NCBI GenBank assembly: GCA_934573945.1
Contig: CAKTMQ010000032.1
Coordinates: 1 to 13,944 of the forward strand
DNA from: an uncultured Oscillospiraceae bacterium
Lineage (GTDB): Bacteria > Bacillota > Clostridia > Oscillospirales > Oscillospiraceae
Direction of reading: 5' to 3'
DNA length: 13,944 nucleotides
A model generated the notes under the pieces. The model made no database searches. It had not been told where the DNA came from and saw only the letters and a program-made list of their open reading frames with translations. A program made the position numbers and the translations under genes. This document shows positions 6,998 to 13,232 of the stretch, piece by piece; within the stretch, counting starts at the first letter, position 1; each line of letters starts with the position of its first letter.

Positions 6998-8392
6998 TTA
7001 CGCCTTTTCAAACACCGCCTTCATGCAGCGGTAGGTCATATAGCAGTCCAGCTTGGCCACCGTCTCATAGGGGGCGTGCATACTCAGCACCGGCACACCG
7101 GCGTCGATGGTGTCGATGTTGCGCTGTGCCATGAATTTGGCCACCGTGCCGCCGCCGCCGGCGTCGGTCTTGCCCAACTCCGACATCTGCCAGAACACGT
7201 TCTCCTCGTTCAGCAGGCGGCGCAGCTTGCCCACCACCTCAGCGCTGGCGTCGGAGGCGCCGGACTTGCCGCCGGCGCCGGTGTACTTGCAAAGACCCAC
7301 GCCGTAGTTGATGAAGGCGGCGTTGCGCTTGTCGTACACGTCGGCAAAGTTGGGGTCGTAGGCGGCGGTGACGTCGGCGCTGACGCAGAAGGAATTGGCA
7401 AAGCAGTCCCGCAGCGCCACGCCCTGGGCGTCGCACAGCTCACCCATGAACTTGTCAAAGGCCGCCGACAGCATACCGGACACGCCCTCCGAGCCGATCT
7501 CCTCCTTGTCGGCGAAGATGCACACGGCGGTGCGGCGGGGGGCTTCTGCGTCGAACATACCCGCCAGCTCCGCATAGGCGCAGACCCGGTCGTCGTGGCC
7601 GTAGCTGGTGATGAAGCTGCGGTCAAAGCCCACATCCCGGGCGCGGCCGGCGGGGACGGCCTCCAGCTCGGCGGAGATGAAGTCCTCCTCCACCATGCCG
7701 TACTGCTCATGGAGCAGCTGCATCACCGCCAGCTTGAAGCGCTGCTTCTCCTCCGGATCCTCCACCGGGCAGGAGCCCACCAGAATGTTCAGGCTCTCGC
7801 TGGGGATGGCCTCGTTGAGAGGCTTCTTTCCCTGCTCCCGTCCCAGATGGGGCAGCAGGTCGTTGATGATAAACAGGGGATCCTCCGGCTTGTCGCCGAT
7901 GTGGATGGGCTGCACCGTGCCGTCGGCCAGCGTTACCACGCCGTGCAGCTCCAGCGGGACGGTGACCCACTGGTACTTGCGGATGCCGCCGTAGTGATGG
8001 GTCTTGAAATAGGCCATCTCCGCCTCCTCATAGAGGGGACGGGGCTTGAGATCCAGACGGGGCGCGTCGGTGTGGGCGGCGGCGATGTTGGCGCCCGCGG
8101 ACAGCGGCTCGGCGCCGATGACCGCCAGCATGATGGCCTTGCCCCGGTTGTTGCAGTACACCTTGTCGCCGGTTTTCAGCGCCATGCCGGGCTTGAACTC
8201 CATAAAGCCGCGCTGCCGCGCCAGCTCGATGCAGTAGTCCACACACAGCCGCTCCGTCTTGCCATGATCCAGAAAGTCCTTATACGCCTCGCAGTAGTCC
8301 CGCATGGCCGCCCGCTCGCTCTCCGGCAGGCGGTCAAAGCCGTTCTCCGGCGCGTACAGCAGCGCCTTGCTCAGCTTGCTCTTTTCACTCAT
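6998..8392 (-). CDS. M18 family zinc aminopeptidase
   Basis: Cytoplasmic metallo-aminopeptidase of the M18 (aspartyl aminopeptidase/ApeB-like) family, removing N-terminal residues from peptides. Its 464 residues are normal for the family. Metal and catalytic motifs are visible in order: AAHTDAPRLDLKP (metal His107), YGHDDRVCAY (D267/D268), ADKEEIGSEG (E297/E298), SADV (D340), and GKTDAGGGGTVAKF leading to SMHAPYE (H439). There is no signal peptide. AAGGAGG (8402-8408 on the minus strand) is 9 bases before the ATG. It is the second gene of a two-gene unit, 33 bases after the DHHW lipoprotein gene, and ends at the terminator. The exact residue preference cannot be told from sequence. Confidence 0.94.
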   Translation of the reverse strand: MSEKSKLSKALLYAPENGFDRLPESERAAMRDYCEAYKDFLDHGKTERLCVDYCIELARQRGFMEFKPGMALKTGDKVYCNNRGKAIMLAVIGAEPLSAGANIAAAHTDAPRLDLKPRPLYEEAEMAYFKTHHYGGIRKYQWVTVPLELHGVVTLADGTVQPIHIGDKPEDPLFIINDLLPHLGREQGKKPLNEAIPSESLNILVGSCPVEDPEEKQRFKLAVMQLLHEQYGMVEEDFISAELEAVPAGRARDVGFDRSFITSYGHDDRVCAYAELAGMFDAEAPRRTAVCIFADKEEIGSEGVSGMLSAAFDKFMGELCDAQGVALRDCFANSFCVSADVTAAYDPNFADVYDKRNAAFINYGVGLCKYTGAGGKSGASDASAEVVGKLRRLLNEENVFWQMSELGKTDAGGGGTVAKFMAQRNIDTIDAGVPVLSMHAPYETVAKLDCYMTYRCMKAVFEKA

Positions 8393-8425
8393 AAAATGCT
8401 TCCTCCTTGTATCATTTGTGTCACG

Positions 8426-9763
8426 TCAGGACAGCGCCCGGCTCTCCAGCTGACCCCGGAGACTGGTGGCCGCCTGACAGTTGTTGATGATCAATGCGTC
8501 GGTGACGCCGTACTGGCTGATGATATTGGCCACGCTGCCCACGTCCTCCCGGATGTCCACCACCACGACGCGCTCGTAATAATCGATCATATAGGGGACA
8601 AAGGCGTTGCCGTAGGACTCTTTGAACACCAGCAGCGTTTTGCCGTTCTTATTGTCGGAGGTGATGACCGTCAGCGGCTGGTCGCCGCACAGGAACATTC
8701 CCGCGTAGTCGCTGACGCTGCCGTTGACCGCCTGTCCGTTATAGGACACGCCGTCCCGGTAATAGGCCATGGCATAGCCCACGTGGGGGAACCGGGCTAC
8801 GGAGTAATCCGGATTGCGCTGCAGCTCCGCCGGGTGGCCGCCGTACATATACAGCGACCCGGTATAGCCGGTACGGATCACCGTGTCATAGCTGTCCAGC
8901 GACCACGGCGTCAGGCCGTTGGCCTGGCAGTAGGCCGCCGAGGCGTAATAGGCGCCCAGGCTGGTCCAGTGGTGGTCGGTACGGTAGAAGAGATATTCAT
9001 CCCTGTGCTCGTCCATCAGCCCCATGCAGTCCACAGTGGTCACGCTGCTGTCCATCATATCATAGGTGGCGCGGATGAAGGAGGCGATGTTGTCGTGGGG
9101 ATCCGTCTGATCCGCCGGTGCGTGGTAGGCACAGCACTTGGGCGTCAGCAAACAGGACACGTGGAGCTGAGGATATTTGGCGGCAAAACGGTTCACCGTG
9201 TCGGCATAGGCACTGGAGCCGGTGGGATCCGGGTCGAAGTACTCCACGCCGTAATCGCCGCACAGCAGCACTGCGTTGGCGTAGCGGGAGGCAATGTCGT
9301 TGTGATAGTGGCCGGCGGCGGTCTCCGGTGTGACGGAGGCCGCATCGTCAGAGGACGCCGCATCGCCCTTGCCCGGGGCGATATAGCGCTGTCCGGCAGG
9401 CACCACCTGCACGCCGCAGTTGACGCACACGCCGTCGCTGCCTACATTGTGCCCCAGCGCGGGACTGAGGACAGCGCCGCAGACGGCGCAGACCTCCGGC
9501 TCCGTACAGGTGGCGGCGCCGGCGGAGGTGTGGGGCAGCTGGGGCGCCAGCTCCACGCCGCAGCGCAGGCAGACCTGCGGCGCGGCACAGGTGGCCTCCG
9601 CCCCCGGCTCATGTCCCAGCGCCTCGGTCATGACCTTGCCGCACTCGGTGCAGACCTCCGGCTCCGTACAGGTAGCCGGAGCGGCGGAGCTATGCTTATG
9701 ACATCCGGTGAAGAGCACGGCCAGCGCCAGCAGCGCCGCCGGTAAGAGTATGTATTTTTTCAT
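8426..9763 (-). CDS. DHHW-family lipoprotein with Cys-rich N-terminal repeats
   Basis: Predicted surface lipoprotein of 445 residues. The signal peptide ends in FTGC (Cys21), a lipobox with an unusual Phe at -3. Next come three 27-residue repeats (32-112) of pattern CxxxxxCxxCG...H plus a half repeat (CVNCG, 113-117). These resemble the CTEPxxC..CG..LGH repeats common in surface proteins of gut Firmicutes and could bind zinc. After a Ser/Ala-rich linker, the catalytic-like region (about 150-445) carries TDHHWTSLGAYY (D263, H264, H265, W266) and FKESYGNAF (S383). This is the D-x-H plus Ser layout of DHHW and AlgX/AlgJ-type SGNH-like proteins, some of which transfer acetyl groups to polysaccharides. 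No MBOAT acetyl donor gene is nearby. AAAGGAAG is 7 bases before the ATG. Substrate unknown. Confidence 0.85.
   Translation of the reverse strand: MKKYILLPAALLALAVLFTGCHKHSSAAPATCTEPEVCTECGKVMTEALGHEPGAEATCAAPQVCLRCGVELAPQLPHTSAGAATCTEPEVCAVCGAVLSPALGHNVGSDGVCVNCGVQVVPAGQRYIAPGKGDAASSDDAASVTPETAAGHYHNDIASRYANAVLLCGDYGVEYFDPDPTGSSAYADTVNRFAAKYPQLHVSCLLTPKCCAYHAPADQTDPHDNIASFIRATYDMMDSSVTTVDCMGLMDEHRDEYLFYRTDHHWTSLGAYYASAAYCQANGLTPWSLDSYDTVIRTGYTGSLYMYGGHPAELQRNPDYSVARFPHVGYAMAYYRDGVSYNGQAVNGSVSDYAGMFLCGDQPLTVITSDNKNGKTLLVFKESYGNAFVPYMIDYYERVVVVDIREDVGSVANIISQYGVTDALIINNCQAATSLRGQLESRALS
9428..9670 (-). repeat. Three 81-bp tandem repeats inside the DHHW lipoprotein gene
   Basis: Three consecutive 81-bp units encode the 27-residue Cys-rich repeats. 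Units 1 and 3 share the near-identical stretch containing CTCCGGCTCCGTACAGG (plus-strand sense, starting near 9493 and 9655), 162 bp or two units apart. Unit 2 is more diverged. Being in frame, copy number could change by slippage without breaking the protein. Confidence 0.85.
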
Positions 9764-9825
9764 GGGTACGCTTCCTTTCTTCTCACAGGGCAGGGCTGTC
9801 TCTCTGTCATCTGCCGCTACGCACG

Positions 9826-9859
9826 ATTATAGTAAACGGAACGGCTTTTTGCAAGCCGT
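9826..9859 (-). promoter_or_regulatory. Sigma-A promoter for the DHHW-aminopeptidase unit, overlapped by a dyad
   Basis: On the minus strand TTGCAA (9849-9854) is followed by a 17-base spacer and a perfect TATAAT (9826-9831). Transcription would start about 55 bases before the lipoprotein ATG. A perfect 7-bp inverted repeat ACGGCTT/AAGCCGT (9841-9847 and 9853-9859, 5-base loop) covers the -35 and part of the spacer. A protein bound there would block the promoter, so it may be an operator. Confidence 0.65.
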
Positions 9860-9924
9860 ATCGGCAAACTTCCGTACCAACTTCCGGACATGGAAAAATT
9901 TATGTGGCGCTGGCGGCAAATATG

Positions 9925-9933
9925 TGGTATACT
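9925..9933 (+). promoter_or_regulatory. Extended -10 promoter for the racemase gene
   Basis: TGGTATACT (9925-9933) is an extended -10 element (TGn then TATACT). The -35 position at 17 bases holds TGGCGC, a poor match, which extended -10 promoters tolerate. Transcription would start about 25 bases before the racemase ATG. It faces away from the lipoprotein promoter within the same 200-base gap. Confidence 0.6.
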
Positions 9934-9965
9934 GAAAAGTACTGACAACAAATGAGGTGGAAGTG

Positions 9966-11057
9966 ATGGAGCGGCAATTCCCCTGTCTGACGGTATACAC
10001 AGACAGGCTGTATCATAATGCAAGCCAGATCGTGACCCGCTGCAGCGCACACAATATCCGCGTATGCGGCGTGATCAAGGGCACCAACGGACTGCCGGAG
10101 GCGGCAAAGGCCATGCAGCGCGCCGGGGTATCCCAGATCGGTACCAGCCGTCTGGAGCAGGTCGCCCGCTGCCGCGCCGCAGGTGTAGACGCGCCGTTTC
10201 TGCTCATCCGCGTGCCGGGACTGACCGAGCTGCCCGACACCGTGGCGCTGTGCGAGATGTCGCTGCAGAGCGACCGCACTGTGTTGGACGCGCTGGAGCA
10301 GGAGTGCCGGCGGCAGAACAAGACCCACGCCGTGATCGTCATGGCTGATCTGGGCGATCTGCGGGAGGGCTTCTGGGACGGAGACGAGCTTGTTGCCGCC
10401 TGCGTCCACGTGGAGCGGGAGCTGCCCCATGTGCATCTGGCCGGTATCGGTGTGAACCTCAGCTGCTACGGCTCCATCCGGCCGACGCCGGAGAAGATGG
10501 GGCAGCTGACGGCACTGGCACAGCAGGTGGAGGCGGCCATCGGCCGTCCTCTGGAGATCGTGTCCGGCGGCGCCACCAGCTCCTACACGCTGGTGCATGA
10601 CCACACCATGCCCGCCGGGATCAACCACCTGCGGATCGGTGAAAACATCCTGCTGGGCTATGATCTGCAATACCTGTGGGGCATCCGGGACATGGACTAT
10701 CTCCGCACCGACGCCTTTCTGCTGACGGCGGAGGTCATCGAGGTGCGGGAGAAGCCCACCTATCCCCAGGGGGAGTTCTGTATCGACGCCTTCGGCCACA
10801 AGCCGGTGTACACGGATCACGGCATACGCCGCCGCGCTCTGCTGGCGCTGGGACGCGCCGATGTGGGCGAGCTGGAGACACTGATCCCCTGCCAGCCCGG
10901 CATCACGGTGGTAGGCGGCAGCTCCGACCACTGCATTCTGGACGTGACCGACTGCGGCACACCGCCGCAGGTAGGCGACACGGTGTCGTTCCGCCTGCGG
11001 TACAGCCATCTGCTGTACCTGACCGGGCGGGAGGATGTGGCCGTGGAGGTCGTATAA
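9966..11057 (+). CDS. PLP-dependent alanine/ornithine racemase-family enzyme
   Basis: Fold-type III PLP enzyme of 363 residues, resembling the alanine/ornithine racemase family (Clostridium sticklandii Orr and YhfX-like proteins). It probably interconverts L and D forms of an amino acid. The N-terminal barrel starts LTVYTDRLYHNA and carries the PLP-binding lysine in VCGVIKG (Lys38). Further family-like segments are GTSRLEQV, a GIGVNLSCYG stretch, VSGGATSS (phosphate-cup type) and the C-terminal GGSSDHCILDVTD. In-frame GTG codons exist at 9957 and 9963, but GAGGTGG (9954-9960) is placed for the ATG at 9966. Ornithine racemase would point to amino-acid fermentation; alanine-type activity to wall synthesis. 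No partner gene decides this. Confidence 0.85.
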   Translation: MERQFPCLTVYTDRLYHNASQIVTRCSAHNIRVCGVIKGTNGLPEAAKAMQRAGVSQIGTSRLEQVARCRAAGVDAPFLLIRVPGLTELPDTVALCEMSLQSDRTVLDALEQECRRQNKTHAVIVMADLGDLREGFWDGDELVAACVHVERELPHVHLAGIGVNLSCYGSIRPTPEKMGQLTALAQQVEAAIGRPLEIVSGGATSSYTLVHDHTMPAGINHLRIGENILLGYDLQYLWGIRDMDYLRTDAFLLTAEVIEVREKPTYPQGEFCIDAFGHKPVYTDHGIRRRALLALGRADVGELETLIPCQPGITVVGGSSDHCILDVTDCGTPPQVGDTVSFRLRYSHLLYLTGREDVAVEVV

Positions 11058-11124
11058 CGCACATATTCTAATCTGATCAGGCAATACCATCGCACAAAGA
11101 ATCATAACAGGAGGAAGTTGTATT

Positions 11125-11544
11125 ATGGGTAATATGGAGGGTTTTGGCGTTTTTCTCTGGAACGCGGTCATCACGCTGTTTTCCTTTTTCGCGGTGGCAC
11201 CGATCGTGCTGTCCGCCTTGTCCACCTTCGGCGTGCAGAAGCGGTTTGCGCAGACGATGATCGATGAGGGCGTGATCAGCGAGGAGGAGGTTCGGAATCT
11301 GCTGCCCAAAAAGCAGATCGCCGGCGTGGTCGTGGCGATAGTGGTCATGGCGGCACTGCTGTATACCACCATCAAAATGCTGCCCTTCGGCCCCATCTGC
11401 GCCCTGTTCGGGCTGGTGGCCGGTTTTATGAAGTACCGCAAGGTGCTGCAGTTCAATTCGCTGACGGTGCAGCGCTTCAAGTCCACTTTCAAGGACAGCT
11501 ATGATGCCAGAAAGCTCAATGCCTACGTGGACAAAATGTTCTGA
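11125..11544 (+). CDS. Small membrane protein of unknown function
   Basis: 139 residues, not recognised as a named family. Three hydrophobic segments are visible: about 10-32, 66-83 and 85-103. Between the first two is a charged stretch (FAQTMIDEGVISEEEVRNLLPKKQ) that looks like an amphipathic helix. The C-terminal 35 residues are basic and polar (FKSTFKDSYDARKLNAYVDKMF). AGGAGG (11109-11114) lies 10 bases before the ATG. It sits between the racemase gene (67-base gap) and the cNMP-binding-like gene (38-base gap), on the same strand with no clear terminator between, so co-transcription is likely. Confidence 0.8.
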   Translation: MGNMEGFGVFLWNAVITLFSFFAVAPIVLSALSTFGVQKRFAQTMIDEGVISEEEVRNLLPKKQIAGVVVAIVVMAALLYTTIKMLPFGPICALFGLVAGFMKYRKVLQFNSLTVQRFKSTFKDSYDARKLNAYVDKMF

Positions 11545-11582
11545 TTTCCAACCACACTACTACCTGAAGCAGAAAGGCGGCG

Positions 11583-12071
11583 ATGTGTATGACCGATACG
11601 ATCGAAGCAGTGGAAAAGACCTTCAAAAAGGGCGAGATCATCTACCGGCAGGGTGACTATCTCCCGGCAATGTACGATGTGCTGTGGGGACAGGTGGCAC
11701 TGTACGTGGACTACAAGCAGCCCACCCAGCGGCTGCTGACCGAGGTGGAGGCTGACGGCTTTTTCGGCGTCGTGGGCTTCCTGGAGTCGCGTCCCCAGAA
11801 CGCCACCGCCGTGGCGCTGGAGAAAACCATGTGCAGCATCATTACCCACGAGAATTTCGGCCGCTACTTCCAGGAGCGGCCTGCCAAGATCATGAGCATC
11901 ATGCAGTATATGAGCAAGCGTATGCGGGTGCTGACCCGCGGCTATCTGGAGGCCAGCCAGGCATTGGAGGAGTACGCCGACGCGGAGCGGCTCCTGCAGG
12001 AACGGAAGGACTGGTACGAGGAGCACAAGGATCTGTACCACCGCATCATGGGGCTGTTCGGCTTTGATTGA
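11583..12071 (+). CDS. Stand-alone cyclic-nucleotide-binding-like domain protein
   Basis: 162 residues matching the CRP/CAP-type beta-roll: FKKGEIIYRQGD (14-25), MYDVLWGQVALYVDY (30-44), then DGFFGVVGFLESRPQNATAVA (58-78) and SIITHENFGRYFQE (85-98). The remaining residues, about 100-150, are helical and charged. No helix-turn-helix follows, so it is probably not itself a transcription factor. In the phosphate-binding cassette, the usual FGE is FGV and the Arg before A-T is Asn, so canonical cAMP binding is doubtful. The start is uncertain: AGAAAGG (11571-11577) is 5 bases before ATG 11583 and 11 before ATG 11589. It is last in its group, 17 bases before a strong terminator. Confidence 0.78.
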   Translation: MCMTDTIEAVEKTFKKGEIIYRQGDYLPAMYDVLWGQVALYVDYKQPTQRLLTEVEADGFFGVVGFLESRPQNATAVALEKTMCSIITHENFGRYFQERPAKIMSIMQYMSKRMRVLTRGYLEASQALEEYADAERLLQERKDWYEEHKDLYHRIMGLFGFD

Positions 12072-12088
12072 GCCATTCGCCATGTAAA

Positions 12089-12130
12089 GCAAAAAGGATG
12101 GGGACGCTGCGGCGTCCCCATCCTTTTTGC
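12089..12130. terminator. Strong bidirectional terminator between the cNMP-like gene and sigK
   Basis: A perfect 19-bp inverted repeat (12089-12107 with 12112-12130) encloses the loop TGCG. Its centre is GGATGGGGACGC/GCGTCCCCATCC and its ends are A5/T5, so each strand has a T-tract on its 3' side of the stem. It lies between two convergent genes, 17 bases after one stop and 6 bases after the other, and would end both transcripts. Confidence 0.94.
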
Positions 12131-12136
12131 CCTTTC

Positions 12137-12829
12137 TTACAGGTGATCCCGCAGCGCCTCCTCCAGCTTGCCCAGCGCCTTCTTTTCGATGCGGGAGACA
12201 TAGCTGCGGCTGATGCCGTACAGGCTGGCGATCTGGCGCTGAGTCTGGGGCAGGTGGCCGTTCAGGCCGTAGCGGCGACGGATGATGTCCGCCTCCCGCT
12301 CCGTCAGGCACTCCTCCACCAGCCGGCGCACCAGCAACCGCTCATCCCGCTCCTGCAGATCCTCCAGCATGGTGTCGTTCTTCCCCACCACGTCGCTGAG
12401 GGACAGTTCGCTGCCGTCCCCGTCCGTCTCAATGGCATCGCTGAGCGACACCTCGCCCTGCAGCTTCTTCCGCCCGCGGAAATACATGAGGAGTTCATTC
12501 TCAATACATCGACTGGCGTAGGTGGCCAGGCGGATGCCCTTATCCGCACGGAAGGTATTGACCGCCTTGATCAGTCCAATGGTGCCGATGGAGATCAGGT
12601 CGTCCTGCTCCTCTGTCTGGGTATAGTATTTCTTTATAATGTGTGCCACCAGACGCAGGTTGCGTTCCACCAGCACATTCCTCGCGTCCAGATCTCCCTG
12701 GGCGCTGCGCTCCAGATATGCTCGCTCCTCCTCCACCCGCAGTGGTTTGGGAAATGAGCCGCTGCCGCCGGCCAGATGCAGTGACCAGAACAGGCTCTGG
12801 CATAGCAGCAGCAATGCCGCGCTCAACAT
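12137..12829 (-). CDS. sigK: Sporulation sigma factor pro-sigma-K
   Basis: Late mother-cell sigma factor that directs spore coat and cortex genes. The 230 residues begin with a hydrophobic pro-sequence (about 1-20, MLSAALLLLCQSLFWSLHLA) of the kind clipped by SpoIVFB, then FPKPLRVEEERAYLERSAQGDLDARN. Region 2 includes NLRLVAHIIKKYY and LISIGTIGLIKAVNTF (about 57-93), followed by ATYASRCIENELLMYFR. Region 4 holds the helix-turn-helix QTQRQIASLYGISRSYVSRIEKKAL (about 195-219). Short pro-sequence, VSLSD and ISRSYVSRIEKKAL favour SigK over SigE; spoIIGA and sigG are also absent. The frame stays open to 13000, but AAAGGGGG (12837-12844) sits 7 bases before this ATG and homology starts here. No skin-type element splits it. 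Confidence 0.9.
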   Translation of the reverse strand: MLSAALLLLCQSLFWSLHLAGGSGSFPKPLRVEEERAYLERSAQGDLDARNVLVERNLRLVAHIIKKYYTQTEEQDDLISIGTIGLIKAVNTFRADKGIRLATYASRCIENELLMYFRGRKKLQGEVSLSDAIETDGDGSELSLSDVVGKNDTMLEDLQERDERLLVRRLVEECLTEREADIIRRRYGLNGHLPQTQRQIASLYGISRSYVSRIEKKALGKLEEALRDHL

Positions 12830-12914
12830 GGCAATGCCCCCTTTCCCTGTCATGCTATGCGCAAATGGGAAGTCCCTATGTGCCGCCTGACGAAAAACGG
12901 ACAATATACACATA

Positions 12915-12952
12915 AAAATGCACCACGAGATGTTCATCTCATGGTGCATTTT
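12915..12952 (-). terminator. Terminator-like palindrome upstream of sigK
   Basis: An 11-bp stem AAAATGCACCA/TGGTGCATTTT, one mismatch, and a further 6-bp GAGATG/CATCTC around a very tight centre. On the minus strand the stem is followed by TTTTTATG, a usable U-tract; on the plus strand only four T's and then GC. It lies about 85 bases upstream of the sigK ATG, so it would end a short leftward RNA before sigK or act within a sigK leader. An operator or insertion remnant is also possible. Confidence 0.55.
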
Positions 12953-12997
12953 CGCGGCGTGGAACATTTTTATGTTATCACAACTTTTTAACGCTTT

Positions 12998-13046
12998 CAA
13001 GATGTTCTTAACAGAAAAATTATATGAACTTTCTGTAAAAATCTTG
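12998..13046. promoter_or_regulatory. AT-rich dyad with a minus-strand TATAAT box
   Basis: CAAGAT (12998-13003) pairs with ATCTTG (13041-13046), and ACAGAAA (13011-13017) with TTTCTGT (13030-13036), nested around a 12-base centre. On the minus strand the centre contains TTCATATAATTT, with TATAAT at 13019-13024. Read as CATATAAT, it is one base off the sigma-E -10 CATACAAT, although no good -35 for either sigma factor lies at the right distance. It could be a promoter with operator for the leftward direction (sigK or a small RNA). Confidence 0.35.
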
Positions 13047-13060
13047 TTAATTTTGCCGTC

Positions 13061-13089
13061 TTGCTTTTCAAAATCAACTGGCGTATATT
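13061..13089 (+). promoter_or_regulatory. Candidate promoter for the unknown-cstA unit
   Basis: TTGCTT (13061-13066), a 17-base spacer and TATATT (13084-13089). The -10 matches five of six bases, the -35 only the TTG. Transcription would start near 13096 and leave a leader of about 137 bases before the ATG at 13233. No better pair is seen on this strand in the gap. Confidence 0.45.
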
Positions 13090-13121
13090 ATGGAGCGTGG
13101 TTCCTAGGGCGTTCGGTAACG

Positions 13122-13212
13122 TTTTCGTTTCACGAAAAGCATCACTTTTTCAGCATTATTTTTCGTGATTAAAATCGTGAAAGCGCCAACGGATACTTCT
13201 CACATCCAGCGC
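13122..13212 (+). promoter_or_regulatory. Inverted-repeat-rich leader with a near-cre motif
   Basis: TTTTCGT (13122-13128) can pair with ACGAAAA (13132-13138). The overlapping TCACGAAAA (13130-13138) can instead pair with TTTTCGTGA (13160-13168), and TTTCACGA (13128-13135) with TCGTGAAA (13175-13182). These pairings exclude one another. GCGC/GCGC and GGAT/ATCC (13183-13212) form another small hairpin just before the ribosome binding site. TGAAAGCGCCAACG (13178-13191) differs at two fixed positions from the CcpA cre consensus TGNAANCGNTNNCA. The elements could be operators or RNA switches; the sequence does not decide. Confidence 0.4.
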
Positions 13213-13232
13213 GGAAAGGCAGGTGGCACGAA

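Larger units (their letters stand above)
12830..13232. other. AT-rich gene-free region between sigK and the unknown-cstA unit
   Basis: About 400 bases without a credible gene; short open frames here are palindrome artefacts without ribosome binding sites. From left to right it holds the sigK ribosome binding site, an 18-bp palindrome (12915-12952), a small AACAT/ATGTT hairpin (12963-12976), an AT-rich dyad with a minus-strand TATAAT (12998-13046), a plus-strand promoter candidate (13061-13089) and repeated TCACGA/TCGTGA elements in the leader of the rightward unit. No sigma-E promoter with both boxes could be found for sigK. Confidence 0.7.

Noticed and set aside
6794..9745. Plus-strand open frame of about 980 codons opposite the aminopeptidase and lipoprotein genes
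   Set aside because: It is a mirror frame of two well-supported minus-strand genes. It crosses the terminator, has no ribosome binding site and gives a compositionally odd Val/His/Gly-rich product.
11545..11582. Separate promoter or terminator between the membrane protein and cNMP-like genes
   Set aside because: The 38 bases show no hairpin with T-run and no -10/-35 pair; read-through transcription is the simpler view.
12068..12757. Plus-strand open frame of 229 codons across the terminator and opposite sigK
   Set aside because: The start lies inside the cNMP-like gene end and the frame runs through a perfect terminator hairpin. The opposite strand encodes an unmistakable sigma factor.
12137..12829. 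Assignment as sigma-E instead of sigma-K
   Set aside because: Region 2 is similar in both, but the short hydrophobic pro-sequence, the AQGDLDARN and ISRSYVSRIEKKAL segments and the lack of spoIIGA/sigG neighbours favour sigma-K.
12845..12911. Sigma-E promoter directly before sigK using GTATATT as -35
   Set aside because: No CATACAAT-like -10 lies 14-15 bases downstream of it. CATAGCAT, closer to the gene, has no matching -35.
12830..13000. N-terminal extension of sigK to ATG 13000
   Set aside because: The extra 57 residues come partly from the palindrome and contain no family sequence. A good ribosome binding site and the SigK pro-sequence both begin at 12829.
13103..13125. Guanidine (ykkC) riboswitch, suggested by CTAGGGCGTTCGG
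   Set aside because: The start vaguely resembles ykkC, but the conserved GGTCCGAGAG and ACACGG blocks are absent downstream.
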